Assembly: GCA_035555795.1 (NCBI GenBank)
Contig: DATMGE010000034.1
Span: 20,538 to 84,537 of the forward strand
Length of the DNA: 64,000 nucleotides
Direction of reading: 5' to 3'
From: RCIO01 sp035555795
GTDB taxonomy: Bacteria > Pseudomonadota > Alphaproteobacteria > Rhizobiales > Rhizobiaceae
Each line of letters starts with the position of its first letter. Within the stretch, counting starts at the first letter, position 1. Both the position numbers and the translations under genes were made by a program. Below the pieces are notes generated by a model. That model made no database searches, was not told where the DNA came from, and saw only the letters and a list, made by a program, of their open reading frames with translations. Below are positions 11,833 to 20,556 of this stretch, piece after piece.

Positions 11833-13407
11833 ATGGCTGATTTTGTTGCGGTCCTGAAGAAGACCATTGGCGGTCTGGCGGACAATACGCCCGAACTGCG
11901 CCAGAAGGTCTACGAGAAGGCGCGCGCCACCATCGCGGCCAAGCTTGCCGCCATCAATCCGCCGCCACCGCCGCTGGTGGCCGACCGCCAGAAGCAGGCG
12001 CTGGAAGATGCGATCGCGGTGGTGGAGGCCGAATTCACGCCGCCTCCGCCGGTCGAGGATGATCTCGACGCCTTCCTGGCGGATTTCAGCAAGCCCGTCG
12101 CCCCGCCGTCCACCCCGCGCGCCGCACCGCCGGCGATGCCGATGATGCCGCAGGACGAGCCGGCAGCCTTCGTGCCGCCTGCCGACGAAGCCCCTTACGA
12201 CGAGCCCGCCCATGCGGAGGACATGGCCGGGCGGGATGACGACGGCCGTTGGCCGGCGCAGGACGAGGGCGAACTGGCCGCGCCCGAGGCGGAATATGTC
12301 GACACGCGCGCGCATGACGTTCGCGCCGATCCGGCCGCGCTTGAGCCGGTCATCCCCGCGCGCAAGCCCGAGCCTTCCTTCGATCCGGCCTCGCGGACCC
12401 GGCGTCCGAAACAGAGGCGCGGGTTTGGCGGGCTTCTCGCCGCAGCATTGGTTCTGGTCGTGATCGCCGGCGCTGCCTATGGCATCTGGCTCAATCGGGC
12501 GGAATTTGCCGACATGCTCGGCCTCGAGAACCAGCCCCCGGAAGTGGCGGCCACGCAGCCGTCGACACCGTCCGCGCCTGCCGGCAGCGGGCCTTCCGAG
12601 CAGGCTGCCGCGCCGACGCAGCCGACAGCGACCGAGCCCGCCTCATCGGACGGGCCACCGCAGAAATTCACCCAGCGGCTGATGCCGACGGGCGAGGAAG
12701 TGGATGAAGGCACCGGCGGGGCCGAGCCATCCGTCGGCGAGGGTACCTCCGTCGCCGCGGCGACGCAGCCATCCACGCCTGGCGCGCCGCAGCAGCCGGC
12801 GGAAAATGCACCCGCGCAGACCGCGCCGGCTGCCCAGCAGCCGCCGGCCGTGCCGGTCGGCCAGCGTGCGATCTTCTATGAGGAACGCACCACCGTTGCG
12901 GATGCGACGGCCGACCAGGGGTCGATCGTCTGGTCGGTGATCCAGGAATCGCCCGGCGGCGACCTGCCGCCGGAGCCGGCCGTGCGCGCCGAGGTGACGA
13001 TCCCATCCAAGGACCTGCAACTGCGCCTCACCTTCCGGCGCAATGCGGATGCGTCGTTGCCGGCGAGCCATATCGTCGAGATGATCTTCCTGACGCCGGA
13101 CAATTTCCCCGGTGGATCGATCTCCAACGTGCTGCGCATCGCCTTCAAGCCGTCGGAGGAGGCGCCGGGCAATCCGCTGCTGGGCATCCCCGCCAAGATC
13201 GCCGATGGCTATTTCCTTATCGCGCTCAGCGACCAGCAGGCGGATGCCACGATCAACACGCAGCTCATGCAGCGCCAGAACTGGATCGACATTCCGATCG
13301 TCTACGGCTCCGGCCGCCGCGCGCTCGTGTCGCTAGAGAAGGGCCTTCCCGGCGAGCGCGCCTTCAACCAGGCCGTCCAGGCCTGGCAGTCCGCCACGGC
13401 AGGGTAA
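11833..13407 (+). CDS. Conserved single-pass membrane protein of unknown function
   Basis: 524 residues. The cytoplasmic N-terminus has a helical stretch (1-75) with charged residues and a short proline run, followed by an acidic, low-complexity Pro/Ala/Asp-rich linker to about 185. One transmembrane helix (about 199-219, GLLAAALVLVVIAGAAYGIW) leads to a Pro/Ala/Thr-rich extracytoplasmic linker and a folded C-terminal domain (about 330-524). Proteins of this layout sit beside purA and rpoH in other Hyphomicrobiales, as I recall. No catalytic motif is visible and no function is assigned. A terminator follows and is shared with rpoH. Confidence 0.75.
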   Translation: MADFVAVLKKTIGGLADNTPELRQKVYEKARATIAAKLAAINPPPPPLVADRQKQALEDAIAVVEAEFTPPPPVEDDLDAFLADFSKPVAPPSTPRAAPPAMPMMPQDEPAAFVPPADEAPYDEPAHAEDMAGRDDDGRWPAQDEGELAAPEAEYVDTRAHDVRADPAALEPVIPARKPEPSFDPASRTRRPKQRRGFGGLLAAALVLVVIAGAAYGIWLNRAEFADMLGLENQPPEVAATQPSTPSAPAGSGPSEQAAAPTQPTATEPASSDGPPQKFTQRLMPTGEEVDEGTGGAEPSVGEGTSVAAATQPSTPGAPQQPAENAPAQTAPAAQQPPAVPVGQRAIFYEERTTVADATADQGSIVWSVIQESPGGDLPPEPAVRAEVTIPSKDLQLRLTFRRNADASLPASHIVEMIFLTPDNFPGGSISNVLRIAFKPSEEAPGNPLLGIPAKIADGYFLIALSDQQADATINTQLMQRQNWIDIPIVYGSGRRALVSLEKGLPGERAFNQAVQAWQSATAG

Positions 13408-13443
13408 ATCCTCACTTCGACCTGGTCGGACGGACTCAACAAA

Positions 13444-13473
13444 AAAGCCGCCGCGGGTGACCGCGGCGGCTTT
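13444..13473. terminator. Bidirectional terminator between the membrane protein gene and rpoH
   Basis: A 10-bp GC stem GCCGCCGCGG / CCGCGGCGGC (13447-13456 with 13461-13470) around a GTGA loop is extended by AAA and TTT. Six A on the left and TTT on the right give modest U-tracts on both strands. Confidence 0.85.
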
Positions 13474-13494
13474 CCGTTTCCGTCTGATGCGCGG

Positions 13495-14394
13495 CTACGC
13501 CTCTATGGTGCGCAGCGCCTGCGCCTGCCGCTTGGCGGCCGACTTCACGGCATCCTGCACCTTCTCGAAGGCGCGAACCTCGATCTGGCGCACGCGCTCG
13601 CGGCTGATGTCGAATTCGCCGGAAAGCTCTTCCAGCGTCATCGGCTCATCCGACAGGCGGCGCGCCTCGAAGATGCGGCGCTCGCGGTCGTTGAGCACCG
13701 ACAGCGCTCCGCTCAGCATGTTGCGGCGGTTGTCGAGCTCGTCCTGTTCCATCAGGATCTGCTCGGCATTGTCCTGATCGTCGACCAGCCAGTCCTGCCA
13801 CTCGCCCGATTCGCCCTCGGTCGCGCGGATGGGCGCATTGAGCGAGGCGTCGCCGGAGAGGCGGCGGTTCATCGACACCACTTCCTCCTCGCTGACATTG
13901 AGGCGGGTGGCGATCTCCTTCACCTGGTCGGGCCGCAGGTCGCCGTCATCCAGGGCCTGGATCTTGCTCTTCACCTTGCGCAGGTTGAAGAACAGGCGCT
14001 TCTGGTTGGCCGTGGTGCCCATCTTCACGAGGCTCCACGACCGCAGGATATATTCCTGGATCGAGGCCTTGATCCACCACATCGCATAGGTTGCGAGGCG
14101 GAAGCCCCGGTCGGGTTCGAATTTCTTCACAGCCTGCATGAGGCCGACATTGCCTTCGGAAATCACCTCGCCGATGGGCAGGCCATAGCCGCGATAACCC
14201 ATGGCGATCTTGGCCACGAGCCGCAGATGGCTGGTGACGAGCTTGTGCGCCGCGCGCGAATCCTCATGCTCGGCATAACGCTTGGCGAGCATATATTCTT
14301 CTTCGGGCTGCAGCATCGGAAAACGACGGATTTCCTCGAGGTAGCGGGAAAGTCCGCCCTCGCCGGAAACGATACTCGGTAGTGACTGGGCCAT
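13495..14394 (-). CDS. rpoH: Heat-shock sigma factor RpoH (sigma-32)
   Basis: 299 residues. ATG at 14394 gives MAQSLPSIVSGEGGLSRYLE, the usual alphaproteobacterial N-terminus. Sigma region 2 (GEVISEGNVGLMQAVKKFEP, then FRLATYAMWWIKASIQEYIL) contains the -10 recognition helix. The RpoH box QKRLFFNLRK, diagnostic for heat-shock sigmas, follows. Region 4 near the end (LSGEFDISRERVRQIEVRAF) binds the -35 element. It directs RNA polymerase to chaperone and protease genes, plausibly including ftsH in this window. It is a single gene, separated from rluD by 174 bases. Confidence 0.97.
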   Translation of the reverse strand: MAQSLPSIVSGEGGLSRYLEEIRRFPMLQPEEEYMLAKRYAEHEDSRAAHKLVTSHLRLVAKIAMGYRGYGLPIGEVISEGNVGLMQAVKKFEPDRGFRLATYAMWWIKASIQEYILRSWSLVKMGTTANQKRLFFNLRKVKSKIQALDDGDLRPDQVKEIATRLNVSEEEVVSMNRRLSGDASLNAPIRATEGESGEWQDWLVDDQDNAEQILMEQDELDNRRNMLSGALSVLNDRERRIFEARRLSDEPMTLEELSGEFDISRERVRQIEVRAFEKVQDAVKSAAKRQAQALRTIEA

Positions 14395-14568
14395 AAGCGC
14401 CCTCCCTCTCTGGAAGCCCCCTGTCGCAGGCGGGCATGGGATACGCAGCCGCCAAAAGGCGCGCCGCGCCCTGACTATATAGGAACCTTTGGCTATATTG
14501 CACGCATTTATTCTGCGTGAAACGCCTGTCACGCGGATGTGACCGCGGGCGAGGATCGGGCTTCCGGC

Positions 14569-15606
14569 CTATAAACGGCGCAGCCCCGCGACAAGTTCCG
14601 CCATGTCGGCCGGCAAGTCCGCTTCGAAACGCATTTCGGCGCCGTTCACAGGATGTTCGAAAGCGAGCAGCCGCGCATGCAGCGCCTGGCGGGGGAAGCG
14701 CTCAATCAGCCCCCGCAAGGGCTCATCCAGCGTTTTCGCCTTGGTGCGGAAACCCTGCCCATAGTCGCGGTCGCCGATCAGCGGATGGCCGATATGGGCC
14801 ATGTGCACGCGGATCTGGTGCGTGCGCCCCGTCTCCAGCCGGCATTCCACCAGGGCGGCAACGGCGGTGGCGTCCGGCTTCGACCCGAATCGCTCCTCCA
14901 CCGTGAAATGGGTCACGGCGTGGCGCGCATCGGGATGGGAGGGGCTCACCACGGCCCGCTGCGTGCGGTCCGACGACGAACGGCCGAGTGCTGCGTCGAT
15001 CGTGCCTGTCATCCGCGCCGGCGTGCCCCAGACGACCGCCGCATAGGCGCGTTCGAGGAAGCTATTGCGTCCATGGTCGGCAAAGGCCGCCGACAGCGCC
15101 TTGTGCGCGAGGTCGGTCTTGGCGACGACGAGCACCCCGGACGTGTCCTTGTCGAGGCGGTGCACGATGCCGGGTCGCCTGACTCCGCCAATGCCCGACA
15201 GGCTGTCGCCGCAATGATGCAGCAGCGCGTTGACCAGCGTTCCGGTCCAGTTGCCCGCGCCGGGATGCATGACCAGTCCGGCGGGCTTGTTGACGACGAT
15301 GAGCTGGTCGTCCTCATAGAGGATGTCGAGCGGGATGTTTTCGGGTTCGGGCTGTGCCGGTTCGGGCTCGGGCAGCGTCACCGCCACCTCCTCGCCCGCC
15401 TTCAGCTTGCGCTTCGGTTCGGTTGCGGCGGCGCCGCCGACGGTGACCATGCCGTCGCGGATCAGGGCTTGCAGCCGCGCGCGCGAAAGCGCTCCCTCCA
15501 TCTGGCCGGTCAGCCACTGGTCGAGGCGCGAGCCGGCGTCCTGCGGGAGGACGCAAAAGGCTTTCGCCGCCTCTCCGGCTTCTGTATCAGATGCGTTCAC
15601 CAGCAA
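14569..15606 (-). CDS. rluD: Ribosomal large-subunit pseudouridine synthase, RluD family
   Basis: Isomerises uridines of 23S rRNA helix 69. 345 residues with an N-terminal S4-like RNA-binding segment (RLDQWLTGQMEGALSRARLQ) followed by the pseudouridine synthase domain. The signature HRLDKDTSG carries the catalytic Asp. The HQIRVHMAHIGHPLIGD motif is present. The start at 15606 leaves 17 bases to the divergent small membrane-protein gene, so the two promoter regions overlap; a GTG at 15600 is an alternative. The rluD/rpoH neighbourhood is common in this class. Confidence 0.93.
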   Translation of the reverse strand: MLVNASDTEAGEAAKAFCVLPQDAGSRLDQWLTGQMEGALSRARLQALIRDGMVTVGGAAATEPKRKLKAGEEVAVTLPEPEPAQPEPENIPLDILYEDDQLIVVNKPAGLVMHPGAGNWTGTLVNALLHHCGDSLSGIGGVRRPGIVHRLDKDTSGVLVVAKTDLAHKALSAAFADHGRNSFLERAYAAVVWGTPARMTGTIDAALGRSSSDRTQRAVVSPSHPDARHAVTHFTVEERFGSKPDATAVAALVECRLETGRTHQIRVHMAHIGHPLIGDRDYGQGFRTKAKTLDEPLRGLIERFPRQALHARLLAFEHPVNGAEMRFEADLPADMAELVAGLRRL

Positions 15607-15623
15607 ACCAAGGAGCTTTGCGC

Positions 15624-16001
15624 ATGGCGGGAAACCCGCAGGACCATCCGGACGACAAGCCGCTCGACCCTTCGGTCGAACGCGTGAGGCGCAAGCTGGT
15701 CCGTTTCATCGGGATCAATCTCGCCATCCTCTTCCTGGCGCTTATGGCGGTGGTCGGCGCGCTTGTCTACCGTTCCGGCCAGCAGCCTGCGCCACAGCAG
15801 CAGGCGGGGCTGACGCCGCCCACCGGAGACGGAACGGTCGAGCGCATGCTTGCCCTTCCCGCCGGCGCACGCGTCCTGTCGCAATCGCTGGACGGCGGAC
15901 GCCTTTCGCTCCTGCTGGAACTGGCGTCGGGCGGGCAGGCGGTGCATGTCGTCGACATCGCCTCGGGCGAAACGGTTGCGCGCTTCACGCTCGGGCAATA
16001 G
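15624..16001 (+). CDS. Small membrane-anchored protein next to rluD (DUF6476-like)
   Basis: 125 residues with a charged N-terminus (MAGNPQDHPDDKPLDPSVER), one hydrophobic helix at about 31-52 and a short extracytoplasmic beta-rich domain ending GETVARFTLGQ. Its divergent position next to rluD is typical of a small alphaproteobacterial family that I recall as DUF6476. The family name is from memory, not a search. Function is unknown. It lies just upstream of the tRNA gene that the island uses. Confidence 0.7.
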   Translation: MAGNPQDHPDDKPLDPSVERVRRKLVRFIGINLAILFLALMAVVGALVYRSGQQPAPQQQAGLTPPTGDGTVERMLALPAGARVLSQSLDGGRLSLLLELASGGQAVHVVDIASGETVARFTLGQ

Positions 16002-16112
16002 CCGCGGGTTGCATCCGCGGCGACCGGCGTAAAGATGGACGCACCGCCCATGTGGATACGCAGACGGTGTTGCATTCCCGTTCGATCCCATCTATATCGC
16101 GGCTCTGGCTCA

Positions 16113-16187
16113 GCGCCCATCGTCTAGCGGTCAGGACGGCGCCCTCTCACGGCGCAAACAGGGGTTCGATTCCCCTTGGGCGTACCA
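16113..16187 (+). tRNA. tRNA-Glu (CTC)
   Basis: 75 bases including an encoded CCA. The acceptor pairs GCGCCCA with TGGGCGT (one terminal G-T pair). The D arm GTCTAGCGGTCAGGAC is the usual tRNA-Glu form. The anticodon stem GCGCC/GGCGC holds loop CTCTCAC with anticodon CTC at 16146-16148, and the T arm is AGGGG-TTCGATT-CCCCT. It is intact on this side. Its 3' 47 bases are the left attachment site of the island and are repeated at 42254. Confidence 0.96.
16141..16187 (+). repeat. attL, 47-bp direct repeat (3' part of tRNA-Glu)
   Basis: Runs from the anticodon stem to the end of CCA and is identical to 42254-42300. Flanking bases differ on both sides (C versus A before; G versus C after), so the repeat is exactly 47 bp. 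Integration here keeps the tRNA functional. Confidence 0.95.
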
Positions 16188-16222
16188 GCAATTTCAATGA
16201 CTTAGTCAGCATCCCGTCAAAG

Positions 16223-16245
16223 TCGTCGAATATCCGTCGAATATA
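16223..16245 (+). repeat. Left copy of 23-bp repeat, probable integrase arm site
   Basis: Exact match, same orientation, to 42128-42150. Inside are two direct GTCGAATAT units separated by CC. It lies 36 bases inside attL. Paired short direct units near an att core are what tyrosine integrases bind as arm sites. Confidence 0.65.
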
Positions 16246-16381
16246 ACGACGATGAACAAAGCCGTACGGGTTTGTGTCATCGGTCGGGCGAAGGCGAGTC
16301 GAGACGGCCTCCCGATTTGAGAAACTGCTTCCATTGCGTGCTGTCTCACGCATGTGCGCGCCTGTGCGATTGCGTGCAGAG

Positions 16382-16403
16382 TTGTTCAGCGGTGTTAAGT
16401 TAA
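16382..16403 (+). repeat. Left member of an imperfect inverted repeat near the island ends
   Basis: 22 bases containing GTTAAGTTAA; 19 of 22 match the reverse complement of 42214-42235. It is 195 bases inside attL, just before the first island gene. It could be a second class of recombination or excisionase site, or a shared promoter element. Confidence 0.4.
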
Positions 16404-16476
16404 GCTATTGATTTGATTCACTTTTTGTAAGTGCGCTCTGGTGTATCTTTCCTCACGATTTGGAGGGAATGCAGAC

Positions 16477-18918
16477 TTGGCGCGTACGCTCATAGGACAA
16501 TTGATTCTACGCCTCCGCGCTGAAGGGCTCGGCGAGGCGAAGAAGGTCGTCAACACCATGGGCGACATTGAGCGCGCCGCCCGGCGGCTCGGCGCCAACG
16601 GTGTCGGTTCCTGGGGCATCGGGTTCCAGAAGAACCTCGATAAGCTCAAGCTTGCCCAATCCGAGATCCGCCAGATCGAACAGTCGTGGCGGAACCTGCA
16701 CGCTTCGATCCAGCAGCGCAATCTCGGCCGCGCAATGCGCAGCGCAGAAATTTCGCACTGGAAGACCAACACTATCTCCGCTTTGGCACAAGGCCGCGCA
16801 GAGATCGAAAAACACTTCAAGGCTGTTGAAGGCAAGGCGCGGGTCCACGCCAGCCGAATGAGCACCATCCTCAAACCCGCCCTTGTGATGGGAGGTGCCT
16901 ACACGGGAGCGTATTTCACAGGCATCTTGGGCATGGAGGCGCTGACCGCCTCATCCGAGCGCCGTCGTGAAATCTTTCGCCAACAGATGGCGGGCATCTC
17001 CCCCGACGACCAGACCACCTTGCTTGATCGGTCGGAGGGGCTATCGGCCCAGTTTCCGTCGATGCCCGTGACCGGCATCATGCAATTGTCTCGATACGCA
17101 TATTCGTTCATGGGCAGCGCCGAGCGGGCGATGGCCGTCGTGGAGGATATGATCCGCGCGCACGTTGTCCTGCAAAGCACCAAAGGTACTGACACAGCTG
17201 ACCGCGTACTTGCCGGACTACTCCGCGGTCTCGACAATCTCGGTGTGAACGAGGACGGCCAGAAGGGCGTGGATCTCGTCAAGGAGATTATCGCCTCAGT
17301 GGTGAAGTCGGCGCAGGTCGACCCGGACATCAACCCGGAAGAATTCTTTCCCTTCGCCAAGCGGACCAAGGTGGCAGGCCCCGGTCTTTCGCCAGGGTTT
17401 CTGTCGCGGGCGCCAGTCTTCATGCAGGACATGGGCTCCGAAGCCGCCGGCAATATGATCGCTATGGGCTTTAAGGCGTTTGCGCTGGAAGCCGTCGGCT
17501 CCGCTGGCGGCAAGAAATATCTCGCCGAACGGGATCGCCTCGGCCTTCGCAAGGATGGCGAGCTCATCGACTTGCCACTTTACATTTCCGACCCCGACCA
17601 ATGGGTGTTGAAGAATTTGATCCCGGCGCTAGAGCGCGACGGCGTCGACATCAACGATGATGGTGCGATCACCAAGGCCGTTGGCAAACTCTCCGGAAAC
17701 ACCAACGCGACCGGGTTTCTGACGCGCATCATCACGCAGCGCGAGCAGATTGAACGCTGGCTCGAGTTGATGGAGAAGGCGTCCGGCATCGAGATCGCGG
17801 AAGATGTCCGCTTCGAAGACCCGTTCGTCGGCTGGGAGGCGTTCAAAAAGTCGCTGGAAAACCTGTCCGCTGCACTGACCCCCATCGACACCATCAATGC
17901 CGGGCTGAACGGATTGGCCGACGGCATCAATAAACTGGCCAAGGCCGGCGAGCGGAACCCGGCACTGGTTGGGCTCGGAATGGCTGCTGGTGGGTATGCG
18001 GCATATAAAGGCGGGCAGGGACTCCTCGGCAAGCTCAGCGATGCCTTCGGCCTCAAGTCCTCCGCCGTCGCGCTGGACGGATCCGCCGCCGCGCTGACCC
18101 GCGCTGCCGTAGCCCTTGGCGGCTCCGGTGTCGCGGGCGGTGATCTCCCTGACGGCCGCAAGGGCGGGAAGGGGGGCAAGGGCGGTGCTCTCGGCCTGTT
18201 GGGCTGGGCCGGCACGCTCGGGCTGGGGATTGGTTCCGCACTCGCGGTCCAGAGCCTCGGCGACTCGCAGGGCGACGACTTCGAAGACCAGGTCGCCAGG
18301 CAGCAGAAGTACAAGGAAACGCTGCAGCGTCACATCCGTACGATTGGCGGCCTATTCCCCGACGCGCCGGATATTTCGGATCCGGAAGCGCGGGAACAGC
18401 AGTTCAGGGAAGCGCAGCAGCGGCAGGGCCAGGCATTCGCCCCTCCGGCAACGCCAACGGTCGTTGAAGAGCGTTACGGCGCCGAAATCAACGCAGCGCT
18501 GACGGACCTCAAAAGCCAGCAGGAAGAAGTGTCGGCTTGGCGGCGCTTCATGCTCGGCAAGGCGGCAGACCCCGACTTCGATTTCCGGGAACATATGCGG
18601 ATTGGGCCGGAGCGTTCGCCGCCAGTGCCAGCTGCTGCAGCGTCACCGGCCGCCCCGACAGAATCTGTGCATCGGGCCGTCGTCGACGAACCCTCCTTTA
18701 CTGCGGCCGAGCAGCGCGCGCAGCAGGCCGGCGAGACGATGAAGCAATCATTGTCGATCGAGGCGCGGCCGGACGTTGACACCTCCGCGTTGGACGAGGC
18801 GATCCAGAAGGGGCTGCGTTTGAATGCTGTCCTCAACCAACTTGGAGCGGCCATCACCTCCACTACCAATAGCGTCGGCGCAGAGATGCGTCGCAACTTC
18901 GCAGATACGGGAGGCTGA
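16477..18918 (+). CDS. Phage tail tape-measure-like protein
   Basis: 813 residues from a TTG start at 16477, which has a good ribosome site (GGAGGG at 16462-16467, 9 bases away) and gives MARTLIGQLILRLRAEGLGE. A GTG at 16441 would add 12 residues but lacks a site. The N-terminal third is rich in charged helices, followed by a hydrophobic patch (about 140-165) and a central domain like the minor-tail/tape-measure group. A Gly/Ala-rich membrane-like region lies at about 500-600, and the tail is Pro/Ala- and Gln-rich. Tape-measure proteins set tail length and form the DNA channel. No other tail gene is nearby, so this one may serve another role. The assignment is by composition and layout. Confidence 0.65.
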   Translation: MARTLIGQLILRLRAEGLGEAKKVVNTMGDIERAARRLGANGVGSWGIGFQKNLDKLKLAQSEIRQIEQSWRNLHASIQQRNLGRAMRSAEISHWKTNTISALAQGRAEIEKHFKAVEGKARVHASRMSTILKPALVMGGAYTGAYFTGILGMEALTASSERRREIFRQQMAGISPDDQTTLLDRSEGLSAQFPSMPVTGIMQLSRYAYSFMGSAERAMAVVEDMIRAHVVLQSTKGTDTADRVLAGLLRGLDNLGVNEDGQKGVDLVKEIIASVVKSAQVDPDINPEEFFPFAKRTKVAGPGLSPGFLSRAPVFMQDMGSEAAGNMIAMGFKAFALEAVGSAGGKKYLAERDRLGLRKDGELIDLPLYISDPDQWVLKNLIPALERDGVDINDDGAITKAVGKLSGNTNATGFLTRIITQREQIERWLELMEKASGIEIAEDVRFEDPFVGWEAFKKSLENLSAALTPIDTINAGLNGLADGINKLAKAGERNPALVGLGMAAGGYAAYKGGQGLLGKLSDAFGLKSSAVALDGSAAALTRAAVALGGSGVAGGDLPDGRKGGKGGKGGALGLLGWAGTLGLGIGSALAVQSLGDSQGDDFEDQVARQQKYKETLQRHIRTIGGLFPDAPDISDPEAREQQFREAQQRQGQAFAPPATPTVVEERYGAEINAALTDLKSQQEEVSAWRRFMLGKAADPDFDFREHMRIGPERSPPVPAAAASPAAPTESVHRAVVDEPSFTAAEQRAQQAGETMKQSLSIEARPDVDTSALDEAIQKGLRLNAVLNQLGAAITSTTNSVGAEMRRNFADTGG

Positions 18919-18920
18919 CC

Positions 18921-19094
18921 ATGATCGTGATGACCGCACTCGCCGCAGCCTACGCCGTGTGGCTCGGCATATTCATCCTTCGCCCTGCCTCGCAATTCTG
19001 GACCACGCCCGCCGGCGCGATTGCCAGCGGTGGTGCCGCACTGTCGCTCTTTTGGCTCTCCCTTGTTGCCCTCATCCCGCAGGTACTCGGATGA
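18921..19094 (+). CDS. Small two-helix membrane protein
   Basis: 57 residues (MIVMTALAAAYAVWLGIFIL at the start, SLFWLSLVALIPQVLG at the end) with two hydrophobic helices joined by a short polar turn (RPASQFWTTPAG). It starts 2 bases after the tape-measure-like stop (ribosome site GGGAGG just before) and overlaps the next gene by ATGA, so it is almost certainly translated. Size and topology fit a holin or a small phage membrane protein, but no family is recognised. Confidence 0.65.
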   Translation: MIVMTALAAAYAVWLGIFILRPASQFWTTPAGAIASGGAALSLFWLSLVALIPQVLG

Positions 19095-20227
19095 GAGTGC
19101 CATTCTTCAACGCCGCCGGCGGCGCATGGGCGATGGAAGAACTCGCGTTTTCCTCCCTGTCCGAGCGGCTGCGCAAGCCGCAAGCGTTGCAGGCCGTCCG
19201 ACCGGACAAGGCCGACAGGGGCAAGCGGCTTGGCGTGCGTGACGGCGTCGGCATCCTCTTCGTCGAAGGGCCGCTCGTCAAGCGTAAGAGCTGGATTACA
19301 GAAGTCTTCGGCTTCACCGATTACGAGACTTTGCGGCAGGATTTGCAGGTGGCGCTGGACGATAAGCGGATCGAGGCAATCGCGCTGCACGTCGACTCGC
19401 CCGGTGGCGAAGCCAACGGCTGCGACGAGCTTGCGAGCGCGATCTATGCAGCACGAGGTCAAAAGCCGACCGCAGCTTTCGTTAGCGGCATGGCGTGCTC
19501 CGGTGCTTATTGGCTGGCATCGGCAGCGCAGCGGGTGGTGGTATCTGACGGTGCGATCCTCGGCTCCATCGGCGCCGTTGTCGAGCACGTTGATCGGCGA
19601 AAGGCCGATGAGCGCAACGGGGTTTCCCGTCTCGAGTTCGTGTCTTCCATGTCGCCGGACAAACGGCCCGACGTGGCGACCGACCGCGGCCGAGCCCGTG
19701 TCCAGAAAATGGTCGACGATCTCGGCCACGTGTTCGTGACGCATGTTGCAAAACACCGGGGCGTCACACCTGAAACGGTGGTGAAGAAGTTCGGCCAGGG
19801 CGGCGTCGAAGTCGGCGCAAACGCGGTGAAGGCCGGCATGGCCGACGCGGTGGGCACATTCGAAGCGATGCTCGCCGACCTGAAGCGCCAGCCGATTCCG
19901 CTGAACGTGAAGCCGCTATCGGCCGTCGCCCCGGCCAAACGGCCGACGTACCGCCCGACCCCGGCCGCCCAGCTCGCGGCGCCGCAGATCAGCAACTCCG
20001 AGCGCCAGCGCATCGAGGCGCAGGTGATTGCCGAGGAGCGCGAAATGGCTCGCATTCGGGCGATCTGCCAGTCCGAGATTGGCCGGAAATACCCCGAACA
20101 GGCGGCGCAACTCGCCTTCGAAACCACAATGACCGCGGAGGAAGCAACTGCGGCAATGAGGCAGCACGGCATTGCCGCCATCTGGCGCGAGGCCGTCCGT
20201 AAAACCAACCCCATAGGAGGGAATTAA
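19091..20227 (+). CDS. S49-family serine protease (SppA/phage capsid protease type)
   Basis: 378 residues. ATG at 19091 overlaps the upstream stop by ATGA and gives MRVPFFNAAGGAWAMEELAF. The protease core (about 45-265) shows DSPGGEANG, the nucleophile Ser in GMACSGAYWLASAA and the catalytic Lys region SIGAVVEHVDRRKA, a Ser/Lys dyad as in SppA. In phages such proteins process the capsid scaffold; in cells they cut signal peptides. There is no signal peptide or membrane helix here, favouring the phage type. Residues 320-361 form a helical segment that recurs in the next two proteins. Confidence 0.85.
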   Translation: MRVPFFNAAGGAWAMEELAFSSLSERLRKPQALQAVRPDKADRGKRLGVRDGVGILFVEGPLVKRKSWITEVFGFTDYETLRQDLQVALDDKRIEAIALHVDSPGGEANGCDELASAIYAARGQKPTAAFVSGMACSGAYWLASAAQRVVVSDGAILGSIGAVVEHVDRRKADERNGVSRLEFVSSMSPDKRPDVATDRGRARVQKMVDDLGHVFVTHVAKHRGVTPETVVKKFGQGGVEVGANAVKAGMADAVGTFEAMLADLKRQPIPLNVKPLSAVAPAKRPTYRPTPAAQLAAPQISNSERQRIEAQVIAEEREMARIRAICQSEIGRKYPEQAAQLAFETTMTAEEATAAMRQHGIAAIWREAVRKTNPIGGN

Positions 20228-20556
20228 TGAGTACAGAAATGACAGCAGCTGATGTGCGAGCTCGTATCCGCGCCATCCTCGGATCAGATGAGGCAGTCGG
20301 CCGCAACACCCTGGCCAATCATCTGGCTTTTGAATCCGACTGCGACGAGTCGACCGCAATCGGCATTCTCGCGGTGGCGGCCAGGGAAGGTGAAGCGCAG
20401 AGCACCATGAGCATGAGTGACGCATACGATCGGCGCAAAGCGGCGGCCGGAACGCTTGGCCTGGCGCCCCTCGAGTCCTCTTCGTCCGGCAGCGATACAT
20501 GGAAGAAGGCGGTCGACGAGGCAAATGCCCGGATGGGCAGTGAGGCGGTGCACTGA
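20227..20556 (+). CDS. Hypothetical protein with the S49-associated helical segment
   Basis: 109 residues, start coupled to the protease stop (TAATG), with a good GGAGGG ribosome site. Residues 11-51 (RARIRAILGSDEAVGRNTLA, then NHLAFESDCDESTAIGILA) match in pattern the C-terminal segment of the S49 protease. The rest is Ser/Ala-rich and probably disordered. Proteins like this often follow S49 head proteases in prophages. Function is unknown; a scaffold, substrate or regulator of the protease is possible. Confidence 0.65.
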   Translation: MSTEMTAADVRARIRAILGSDEAVGRNTLANHLAFESDCDESTAIGILAVAAREGEAQSTMSMSDAYDRRKAAAGTLGLAPLESSSSGSDTWKKAVDEANARMGSEAVH

